From: Gigantopelta aegis
Taxonomy: Eukaryota > Mollusca > Gastropoda > Neomphalida > Peltospiridae
Reading direction: 5' to 3'
DNA: 64,000 nt
NCBI RefSeq assembly: GCF_016097555.1
Contig: NC_054711.1
Location: forward strand, 33,325,072 to 33,389,071
Shown here: one piece after another, positions 1 through 8,167 of the stretch
Layout: every line of letters begins with the position of its first letter
How positions within the stretch are numbered: position 1 is the first letter of the stretch
Program-made: the position numbers and the translations under genes
The notes under the pieces: model-generated
Database searches by the model: none
Told to the model about the DNA's origin: nothing
What the model saw: the letters and a program-made list of their open reading frames with translations, nothing else

Positions 1-729
1 TTTACAATAGTGCAAGTTGGTATTTCAACCTCAATCCAACATGTTACGCCACTGTGGAGTCGACATCACAATACGCCATTAAAGAACACGGACCGCTGAG
101 GCGGGAATAATCATAGGTCATCGTGTTCGAATCTTCCAGTAATAATATTTTTACGTGATTCTTAAGTTTTAAAACCTAATATCAACGGAAATCGTAAAAT
201 GTAAATAATGCCCATAAGTTTAAATGGTTAAAGGAAGGCAAATTATGAATGTATCTCCCCATGACACTTTTATTTATACGGGACTTATGAACAGAGGGGT
301 GTAAAACAGTATTTACTGGAGTAGGCGACAGTCTAACTGGCAGGTGCGTGACCCTCGAACACCTTTAGTTATATTGTAGTATATATACCACCATGGTAAA
401 CAGTCTGACAGTGAGAATGGGTTCAGAAAGCTCAGAGCCCCTCTTTCAGTGAGTTGCAAATATTGGAAATCGGGTCCAGAGACCTTCCAAAACTTGCGCT
501 TGGTAACCTCCCAAACACCCTGCACAATAAGATCGAAATCATATTCTAGTGAGATCGCAAACCTCACACAGTCATATCAAATATCCACACAACAAACCCC
601 AAAGCTGAAACCCAAGCCAATAACAAAAACTGCCACAATACGTGGTGGTGGTGGGGGGGGGGGGGGGGGGGGGGGGGGGTGTTAATTGCACAGAACAGTC
701 GACAACGTCTATCTCGTTCGGCGTCATAG
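1..729. other. Gene-free flank with 27-base poly-G run
   Basis: No gene is recognisable here. The only marked structure is an uninterrupted run of 27 G at 653-679, preceded by GTGGTGGTG. The open frames crossing it are low-complexity artefacts. Confidence 0.6.
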
Positions 730-736
730 CTGAGAG

Positions 737-1331
737 TGAAAAGTATAGAATGGCGTAATACGAGCCATCCTGTCTGTGGGATGGTGTATATAAAAGTATA
801 GAATGGCGTGGTATGAGCCACCCTGTCTGTGGGATGGTGTATATAAAAGTATAGAATGGCGTGGTATGTGCCATCCTGTCTGTGGGATGGTGTATATAAA
901 AGTATAGAATGGCGTGGTATGTGCCACCCTGTCTGTGGGATGGTGTATATAAAAGTATAGAATGGCGTGGTATGAGCCACCCTGTCTGTGGGATGGTGTA
1001 TATAAAAGTATAGAATGGCGTGGTATGTGCCATCCTGTCTGTGGGATGGTGTATATAAAAGTATAGAATGGCGTGGTATGTGCCACCCTGTCTGTGGGAT
1101 GGTGTATATAAAAGTATAGAATGGCGTGGTATGAGCCATCCTGTCTGTGGGATGGTGTATATAAAAGTATAGAATGGCGTGGTATGAGCCATCCTGTCTA
1201 TGGGATGGTATATATAAAAGTATAGAATGGCGTGGTATGAGCCACCCTGTCTGTGGGATGGTGTATATAAAAGTATAGAATGGCGTGGTATGTGCCATCC
1301 TGTCTGTGGGATGGTGCATATAAAAGATTCC
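737..1331. repeat. 53-bp minisatellite derived from the SINE body
   Basis: About 11 head-to-tail copies of a 53-bp unit that contains CCATCCTGTCTGTGGGATGG and TATATAAAA. Units differ mainly at TGAGCCA/TGTGCCA and CACC/CATC. The unit matches the middle of the tRNA-derived SINE seen throughout the window (GTGGTATGTGCTATCCTG, then GGTGCATATAAAAG), and the array runs straight into the 3' half of such a SINE at 1318. All three frames are open on the minus strand because 53 is not a multiple of 3 and the unit lacks stops; this is not coding. Confidence 0.9.
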
Positions 1332-1452
1332 TAGCTGCTAATGAAAAAATTTAGCGGGTTTCCTCTCTAAGACTACGTCAAAATTACCAAATATTTGACA
1401 TCCAATAGCCGATGATTTATCAATCAATGTGCTAGTGGTGTCGTTAAACAAA
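1318..1452 (+). mobile_element. SINE-A, 3' half
   Basis: This matches the SINE-A 3' half in order: ATATAAAAGATTCCT, GCGGGTTTCCTCTCTAAGAC, AAATTACCAAATATTTGACA, CCAATAGCCGATGATTTATC, GTGGTGTCGTTAAACAAA. The 5' tRNA-like head is missing and is replaced by the minisatellite grown from the central segment of the same element. Confidence 0.85.
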
Positions 1453-1482
1453 AAAACTCTCTCTCTCCCGTCATGTATCCAG

Positions 1483-1980
1483 CAGCAGTATAACTATCAA
1501 ACAACAGTCATGTATCCAGCAGCAGTATAACTATCAAACAACAGTCATGTATCCAGCAGCAGTATAACTATCAACAACAGTCATGTATCCAGCAGCAGTA
1601 TAACTGTGAAACAACAGTCATGTATCCAGCAGCAGTATAACTATCAACAACAGCCATGTATCCAGCAGCAGTATAACTATCAACAACAGCCATGTATCCA
1701 GCAGCAGTATAACTATCAAACAACAGTCATGTATCCAGCAGCAGTATAACTATCAAACAACAGTCATGTATCCAGCAGCAGTATAACTATCAACAACAGT
1801 CATGTATCCAGCAGCAGTATAACTATCAAACAACAGCCATGTATCCAGCAGCAGTATAACTATCAAACAACAGCCATGTATCCAGCAGCAGTATAACTAT
1901 CAAACAACAGTCAAGTATCCAGCAGCAGTATAACTATCAACAACAGTCATGTATCCAGCAGCAGTATAACTATCAAACAA
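1483..1980. repeat. 34-37-bp minisatellite
   Basis: About 14 tandem copies built around CATGTATCCAGCAGCAGTAT, with spacers CAAACAACAGT or CAACAGC that shift the unit length between 34 and 37 bases. It lies about 340 bases upstream of the TATA box of the secreted repeat-protein gene. No older element is recognised as its source. Confidence 0.9.
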
Positions 1981-2320
1981 TTTATGTGGTTATCGCCATA
2001 TTTTTCCCAAACGAGTTTTGCAAAAAGTATCTTTAGTTATTCGTTTCCCGCGGTTTTTTTAAGTGCATGCCTTGTTGTAACAAAGAATATTTAACAATAT
2101 AATTACCAAGTTATAGCTCTTGAGTCTGAATATGATATGTGCCAGTTTTATGGTAATAAGCTTTTAACACCATGCGTATTTCAGTTTTATTTTATAACCA
2201 TGGCAGAAGGAGACCGCCACGCCGAACAATAACAAGTTTTTTATTGTCCACACCGCCAAATCTAACGTGATGATCGTGATTTTTTGCTGACTAGAATTTT
2301 GCTACATCACGATGTTGGCG

Positions 2321-2365
2321 ATATAAAAGAGGAGGTCGGATGGTGCCGCCGTATCACACGTCATT
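2321..2365 (+). promoter_or_regulatory. TATA-box promoter of the secreted repeat-protein gene
   Basis: TATAAAAG at 2322-2329 is followed 30-40 bases later by initiator-like sequences: TCACAC around A2356 and TCATTCC around A2363. A transcript starting there would have a non-coding first exon ending at the consensus donor GTAAGT at 2399. A strong TATA box suits a highly expressed, tissue-restricted gene; that last point is inference. Confidence 0.6.
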
Positions 2366-2398
2366 CCCGATCGCAGATATAAAATTGCAAAAGCCGAC
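2356..2398 (+). other. Non-coding exon 1 of the secreted repeat-protein gene
   Basis: The proposed exon ends at GCCGAC followed by the donor GTAAGT (2399-2404). The intron then runs to a pyrimidine-rich acceptor, TTTTCTTCCAG, ending at 2817. The exon contains no ATG, so it is 5' UTR. The 5' edge is set only by the TATA spacing. The last ~15 bases, with the donor, are repeated twice more within the next 100 bases in decayed form. Confidence 0.55.
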
Positions 2399-2820
2399 GT
2401 AAGTATGAAGATAATTTACCCTTTTGTTATATTAAATTGCAAAAGCCGACAAAAGTATTAATAGATTTACTCTTTTGTTATACAATATTGCACAAGCCGA
2501 CATAAGTACGAAAAGAATTCACTATTTTGTTATTATAACTGAAAATTCACTTGCCTACCTAAACAACATTAGTATTTCTATTTCAAATGGTAAATTAATG
2601 AATAATAATGCAGTTTATTATAAAACATATAAAAACTACTAAAAGAAATTGTACCTCTGGGTTTCAAAAAGACCGTAACAATTCCACAATGATAATAACG
2701 ACAACTCTATTTAGCTTAACATTAAACCGGTACTGACTAACATGTAAAGAAACACCTCTTTCCTTCCATCTACTGTACAGACACATGACTTTGACTAAAA
2801 TAGACGTTTTCTTCCAGAAC

Positions 2821-4695
2821 ATGCTATCTTTGGCTGTGGTAGTTCTTTTGGCATGCTCGGCCTTGGGTCAGGATGGCTATTCAAAAAACGCTCATGGACC
2901 AGGGAACAACTTAGGAGGTTTCGGAGCAGGTTTCAACGCAGCGTTCGGAAGGAACTTCGACGGATTTAATTTTGGTGGATTTCCAGGGAGTGTCCACGCC
3001 AGTAAAGGGTCGGTAGTCCCCCACACTGCTGTTCACCCAGGCAATAACTTCGGATTTTCCAGTGGGAATGCCCGTGGCTTTCCCCTAGTTAATAAAGGTT
3101 TCGGCTTTCCCCCAGTAAATAACGCTTTCGGCTTTGCCCCAGTAAATAACGCTCGTGGGTTTGTACCGACAGGAAATACCCATGCCGTCCATCCGGCTGG
3201 AAACACACACATCGTTCACCCAGGAAATAACGGCCATATTTCCCCAGCAGGAAACAACGGACACATTGTTTATCCATCAAGCAGCCATGCTAGTCACCCG
3301 CAAGGAAACGCCCACGGCGTTAGCTTAAGAAATAACGCTCACGTCAACGGCAATGAAGTTTATCCAACAAATAACGTCAATGGTTTTTTCCCGGCAGGAA
3401 ACGCCCACGGCGGTTTTCCATTAGGAAACACCTTTTCCCCAGTAGGAAATGTCAACGGAGTTTATCCAGGAAACAACGTCAATGGTTTTTTCCCTGCAGG
3501 AAACGCCCATGGAGTGAATTCAGTAGGAAACGCCCATGGCTTTTTCCCAGCAGGAAATGTCAACGGTGTTTATCCAGTATCAAACAACCACGTTGTTCAC
3601 CCAGCAGGAAACGCTTTCGGCTTTTCTCCAACAAATAACGCTCATGGCTTTGTACCGACAGGAAACGGCCAAATCGTTCATCCTGCTAGAAACACACACA
3701 TCGTTCACCCAGGAAATAACGGCCATATTTCCCAAGCAGCAAACGGACAAATTGTTTATCCACAAAACAGCCATCCCGTTCACCCGGCAGGAAACGCTCA
3801 CGGCGTTATCTTAGGAAATAACGCCAACGGCAATGGCATTTATCCATCATTAAACAACCACGTTGTTCTCCCAGCAGGCCGTTTCCTACGTAATAACGCC
3901 CACGTCAACGGCAACAGGGTTCGTCCAGTAGGCAACGTCAACGGCTTGTTCCCAGCAGGAAACGCTCACGGCGTTCATCCAGGCAACGTCAACGGCTTTG
4001 TTCCAGCAGGAAACGCCCACGGCGTTCATTCAGGCAACGTCAACGGCTTTGTTCCAGTAGGAAACGCCCACGGTCTTCATTCAGGCAACGTCAACGGCTT
4101 TGTTCCAGCAGGCAACGTCAACGGCTTTGTTCCAGTAGGAAACGCCCACGGTCTTCATTCAGGCAACGTCAACGGCTTTGTTCCAGCAGGAAACGCCCAC
4201 GGCGTTCATTCAGGCAACGTCAACGGCTTTGTTCCAGTAGGAAACGCCCACGGTGTTAACCCAAGAGGAAATGTTCAAGGCTTTTTCCCAGCAAGAAACG
4301 TCAATGGCTTTTTTCCAGCAAGAAACGTCAATGGATTTTTCCCAGCAAGAAACGTCAATGGATTTTTCCCAGCAGGCAACGTCAATGGCTTTGTTCCAGT
4401 AGGAACCGCCCACGGCTTTCATTCAGGCAACGTCAACAGCTTTGTTCCAGTAGGAAACGCACCCGGCGTTCATTCAGGCAACGTCAATGGCTTTGTTCCA
4501 GTAGGAAACGCACACGGCGTTCATTCAGGCAACGTCAATGGCTTTGTTCCAGCAGGAAACGCCCATGGAGTACATTCCAACCCATCCAGCCTAATCCACG
4601 GACGCGCTGTCGCTCACCCCGTGACTGGAGTCGTTGGAGTACACCCAGGATTCAACACTAACGTCTATGGAGGTGGAGAAAGAGGTGCCTACTAA
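2821..4695 (+). CDS. Secreted Gly/Asn/His-rich repetitive protein (likely matrix or structural)
   Basis: This single coding exon encodes 624 residues. The start at 2821 is chosen because a splice acceptor lies directly before it (AG at 2816-2817), placing the upstream in-frame ATG at 2785 in the intron. Residues 1-17 (MLSLAVVVLLACSALGQ) form a clear signal peptide. The mature chain has almost no Cys and is built of repeats: a Gly/Phe-rich start (residues ~25-60), variable units around GNNGHI, GNAHGV and NNHVVHPAG, then a regular 17-residue (51-bp) array GNVNGFVP-GNAHG-HS over roughly residues 380-590. It ends in GGGERGAY. Repeats with regular Gly-Asn and His suit an extracellular structural or matrix protein, perhaps shell, operculum or adhesive, with His possibly binding metal. 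Function is inference; no named family is recognised. Confidence 0.85.
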   Translation: MLSLAVVVLLACSALGQDGYSKNAHGPGNNLGGFGAGFNAAFGRNFDGFNFGGFPGSVHASKGSVVPHTAVHPGNNFGFSSGNARGFPLVNKGFGFPPVNNAFGFAPVNNARGFVPTGNTHAVHPAGNTHIVHPGNNGHISPAGNNGHIVYPSSSHASHPQGNAHGVSLRNNAHVNGNEVYPTNNVNGFFPAGNAHGGFPLGNTFSPVGNVNGVYPGNNVNGFFPAGNAHGVNSVGNAHGFFPAGNVNGVYPVSNNHVVHPAGNAFGFSPTNNAHGFVPTGNGQIVHPARNTHIVHPGNNGHISQAANGQIVYPQNSHPVHPAGNAHGVILGNNANGNGIYPSLNNHVVLPAGRFLRNNAHVNGNRVRPVGNVNGLFPAGNAHGVHPGNVNGFVPAGNAHGVHSGNVNGFVPVGNAHGLHSGNVNGFVPAGNVNGFVPVGNAHGLHSGNVNGFVPAGNAHGVHSGNVNGFVPVGNAHGVNPRGNVQGFFPARNVNGFFPARNVNGFFPARNVNGFFPAGNVNGFVPVGTAHGFHSGNVNSFVPVGNAPGVHSGNVNGFVPVGNAHGVHSGNVNGFVPAGNAHGVHSNPSSLIHGRAVAHPVTGVVGVHPGFNTNVYGGGERGAY

Positions 4696-4700
4696 CACGG

Positions 4701-5046
4701 TAAATACCTTTAAAATATCCTTTACAGGCAAACCGCCCCATACGGAATATTGTACATTTTGTAAATTTTTGTATTGTTTTGTTTTGTTTGACTTTTATTG
4801 TTTTAGTTTATTTTAACATCAATTTAGTAACAAACGCTAATTTATAGGCAATTGTTTTCATATGTAATCGTATGGATATTTAGATTTCTGGTGTATACGT
4901 TTGCCAATGTATTTCACCAAGGTGTTACAGATTAATCCAAATAGTTGTTATGATCGAGTTAATTAGAAAGGAAACCTGCTGCCAACACACAGGCTACTCC
5001 TACCGAAAAAGAAACAAGCTATCTTTAATATGCATTTTTCAATCGA
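4701..5046. other. Probable 3' intron or UTR, no feature
   Basis: This is AT-rich sequence after the stop codon of the repeat-protein gene. No poly(A) signal lies close to the stop, which supports a further downstream exon. Nothing else is recognised. Confidence 0.4.
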
Positions 5047-5349
5047 CGGGGGAGGGATGTAGCGCAATGGTAAAGCGCCCGCTAGATGCAACGTCGGTTT
5101 AGGATCGATCCCCGTCGGTGGGCCAAATGGGCTATTCGTTCTAGCCTGTGAACCACGACTGGTATATCAAAAGCCGTGGTATGTGCTATTCTGTCTATGG
5201 CACATTGCTACAAATGGAAACAGAAATGTAGCGGGTTTCCTCTCTAAGACTATATGCCAAAATTACCATATGGTTGACATCCAGTAGCCGATGATTGATG
5301 AATCAATGTGCTCTAGTGATGTCGATAAACAAAATGAACTTTAACTTTT
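5047..5349 (+). mobile_element. SINE-A, near full length
   Basis: The tRNA-like head has box A near TAGCGCAATGGTAAAGCGCC and box B GGATCGATCCC. It is followed by the body (CCACGACTGGTATATCAAA, GTGGTATGTGCTATTCTGTC), the region GTAGCGGGTTTCCTCTCTAA and the 3' end GTCGATAAACAAAATGAACT. A and B boxes mean transcription by RNA polymerase III. It probably lies within the last intron of the repeat-protein gene. Confidence 0.9.
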
Positions 5350-5634
5350 CCCATCGACAGTACATACACAACCTGTAAGATACCAGTCATGGGGCACTAA
5401 CTGGAAGACAGACATGTTTTAGTTTCGCCCTCTATAAACACAGTAAAAACGTGTCGTAAAAACATATACAGGCTACTCTGTACAGAGTTCTGAAGACTAC
5501 ATGAAATCAAGCGTACACAAATTCAACAAAAGCATAAAAAACAAAAAAAACAAAAAACGGATTATATATTTGCCTCTGTTAAAAATAGAATAGCATATTT
5601 TGGCAGTTAAAAGATTTACTTGTAATGTAAATTT

Positions 5635-5922
5635 TGTTTTACTTGTAATATGAATGTTGTATTGTGGATTTATTTTTTATTTATAATGTTGATGTTTTTT
5701 TTACTTGTAATGAGGATTTTGTTTTAGTAGTAATGTGAATTTTGTTTTACTAGTTAATGGGGATTTTGTTTTACTAGTAATGTGGATTTTGTCTTACTTT
5801 TAATGTGTATTTTGTTTTACTTGTAATATTTATTTTGTTTTATTAGTAATGTGTATTTTGTTTTACTTGTAATATTTATTTTGTTTTATTAGTAATGTGT
5901 ATTTTGTTTTACTTGTTTTACA
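5635..5922. repeat. 22-25-bp T-rich minisatellite ending at a splice acceptor
   Basis: About 12 imperfect copies of TTTTGTTTTACTTGTAATGT or its variants (ACTAGTAATGTGGA, ACTTGTAATATTTA). The last copy reads TTTTGTTTTACTTGTTTTACAG and serves as the pyrimidine tract and acceptor of the candidate terminal exon at 5924. Confidence 0.8.
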
Positions 5923-5923
5923 G

Positions 5924-6005
5924 GATTTGGACGTGTTGGATCGAAAGGAGTGGCTGGACATTATTAATAAGTGGTGTAAGAATAAAACGTGTATGTATTA
6001 AATAT
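5924..6005 (+). other. Candidate terminal exon with poly(A) signal
   Basis: A strong acceptor (TTTTACTTGTTTTACAG ending at 5923) is followed by a short segment with AATAAA at 5981-5986. It may be the 3' UTR exon of the secreted repeat-protein gene, spliced from a donor just after its stop (ACG/GTAAAT at 4701). In one frame it also reads FGRVGSKGVAGHY then stop, a Gly-rich ending like the ERGAY end of the main exon, so it could be an alternative coding end. Transcript data are needed to decide. Confidence 0.4.
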
Positions 6006-6009
6006 CTTG

Positions 6010-7010
6010 TAAATAGCACGCATGATTTTCGTATTTCTTTTTTCTTTTTCTTTTGTAGTTTTTTTTTAGTATCGTTTTGACCTAGACATTATTTCTTCAA
6101 AATCTGCTCATAAATTAAAATAAAGACAGTTAAATCACACACATTTAAATACACATTAATATATGGTAATCCCAACTCAACATTACAAGAATATAGTCTC
6201 ATCTTGAAAACAATCCAACATTTCATTGCTGAAAGCAAACGTTTTCACTGATAACATCGTCCACCTTCTTTATTCTTCTTCTTTGTCTGGTTCTAATTTA
6301 TATACAAATATTTATATTTTGACAGGTGGAAAATACAATAGTTTCACTTTTTTCAACACTAAATGGACATCTTGTATTTTTCTCAGCATATCCATTTTGA
6401 CCAGTTATTACTTCAGTTGTATAATGTAGGCAAAGGTCTTTATATAGGCAACGCCTGTTGACCAATGCCACCAATAAAGCAAGATGCATCTATATACCAA
6501 AGTATTTCTTTATTAGACCAAATGTTGTTAAATACCATGAGTTGTTTTGTAGTACGAATATTAAGTTAATAAATAATATCTGTAAATTTATTAACTGTTT
6601 TTAAAAAAACATTTAAATGCCTAAGCTGATCGATTTATTTATTTATTTATTTATTAGGTAGGGCTGTAATAATATGCAGTGTATATGCAGTGACAGCTAT
6701 TTGCTCATGTGTCATTTTATGTGATCGGAGTTCAAATGAAGTTCTGTTGTTGTTAATTTTAAACAGAAATAAATATTGTTTAAACCAAGTTAAACTGGTT
6801 AACTATACTGGTTTAGCTGAAACACTTTTGGTTGGAAATGACGAGCGTTCGCCCGTGCTATACCGGTATACGGCGGAAGTGTAGATATCCGCCCTTGCAC
6901 AAACTATCAAACACCAATGGACTACGAGTATGTCTGGCCGTTACTAACGCAAGTACTGCTTATTATGTAACATCACTGTCATATCCGCCTTATACTAGTT
7001 TAACTAAAAC
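6010..7010. other. AT-rich sequence, no gene recognised
   Basis: A short (TTTA)n stretch lies at 6634-6657, and loosely inverted GTTTAAACCAAGTTAAACTGG motifs near 6778 relate to the foldback element that follows. The open frames here are short and compositionally random. Confidence 0.4.
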
Positions 7011-7092
7011 AGCTGCTTTCACACTTACATTAAACTGGTTTAGTTGCACCAATTTAGTTAAACTAGTTTAAAGTGTAAGTGTGAACGCAGCT
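7011..7092. mobile_element. Foldback MITE (82 bp hairpin)
   Basis: The arms AGCTGCTTTCACACTTACA and the reverse complement of GTGTAAGTGTGAACGCAGCT pair almost perfectly, with TTTAGTTAAACTAG-type sequence between. Size and symmetry fit a miniature inverted-repeat element. Superfamily is not assigned. Confidence 0.6.
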
Positions 7093-7152
7093 AGAGTTCC
7101 AGGTGCTCCGTGAAATATTTATAGAATAAAACAGCCGCGCCTATGCTAATAA

Positions 7153-7297
7153 CGACATTCATCAAATCTCTTAAGTGACACGTAACCCCCTATTTTCCGG
7201 TAGGAGGATTAATTTTGAGGTGCCACACTGTATTAGTGTACTGCCTGGGTAAACGTTAACATTATCGGCAATAGGAATTGATTTGGTACTTTGGAAC
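7153..7297 (-). mobile_element. Truncated MITE related to 35609-36056
   Basis: The reverse complement reads ACCAAATCAATTCCTATTGC, GATAATGTTAACGTTTA, CAGTACACTAATACAGTGTG, GGCACCTCA and TTAAGAGATTTGATGAATG. The element at 35609-36056 shows the same order and nearly the same words. It covers only about the first third of that element. Confidence 0.6.
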
Positions 7298-7448
7298 CTT
7301 TACTGAGCTGTTGAAAACTCTTTCTGGGTTGGACGAGCTGGTGCTGGGTTGGTAGCCTAGTAACGGACAGGAATGTTTGTTTAATGACACCTCAGCATAT
7401 CTTAAACTACGCCTATTGTTTGTCTAACGCACGCCCTGTAAATAAGAA

Positions 7449-7557
7449 AGTGTGTGTGTGTGTGTGGGGGGGGGGGGGGGGTCGAATATTGTGCGCACTA
7501 AACAAAAGTGCCTAGGACAATTAAAAATTATGTGGCACACACACACACACATAGGCA

Positions 7558-7596
<39 letters not shown>

Positions 7597-7652
7597 GCAG
7601 ACACACACATGCACACACACAGGCAGACACACATACACAGACAGACAGGCAG

Positions 7653-7694
<42 letters not shown>

Positions 7695-7841
7695 ACACAC
7701 ACACATAGGCAGACAGACACAAATACACACACACATACACAGACACACAACAGACACACACATACACAGACACATACATACACATACACATACACAAACA
7801 CACACACACACATACACGTACACATACACGTACACGTACAC

Positions 7842-7876
<35 letters not shown>

Positions 7877-8036
7877 TACACAGACACACACACATATCCA
7901 GACACATACACAGACACAGACACACGCACATACACAGACACACACATACACAGACAGACACATACACATACACAGACATACACACATGCACAGACACACA
8001 TACACAGACACACACATACACAGACACACATATACA
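7449..8036. repeat. CA-rich microsatellite with G-run
   Basis: A (GT)n and G-run block (7450-7482) is followed after 50 bases by 500 bases of (CA)n, with ACAG, CATA and TACA variants and a TACACATACACG sub-block near 7800-7870. Long open frames on both strands (CVCVC or HTHTH peptides) are artefacts. Confidence 0.95.
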
Positions 8037-8167
8037 GTCCAGTCGACTATCGTACACACATCGTGCTAAATATTGTGTACACAGATGAATTCCTTACATT
8101 CCAGGGCAAATTCTTTACCACATAGACGTATACTCCAAGAGGTAAATGACTTTAATCAGAATTTGGG

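Noticed and set aside
564-1319. Long minus-strand open frames in three phases (up to 251 codons) over 560-1320
   Set aside because: The 53-bp tandem unit lacks stops and shifts phase each copy; the same peptide words appear in every frame. This is repeat, not coding.
1483-1980. CRISPR-like regular repeats
   Set aside because: Spacers are invariant, and this is a eukaryotic minisatellite.
2785-2820. Upstream in-frame ATG for the secreted repeat protein
   Set aside because: It lies within the pyrimidine-rich end of the intron, before the AG at 2816-2817, and would hide the signal peptide behind 12 charged or polar residues.
7424-8088. 200-codon frames of Cys/Val or His/Thr repeats
   Set aside because: They are translations of a CA/GT microsatellite.
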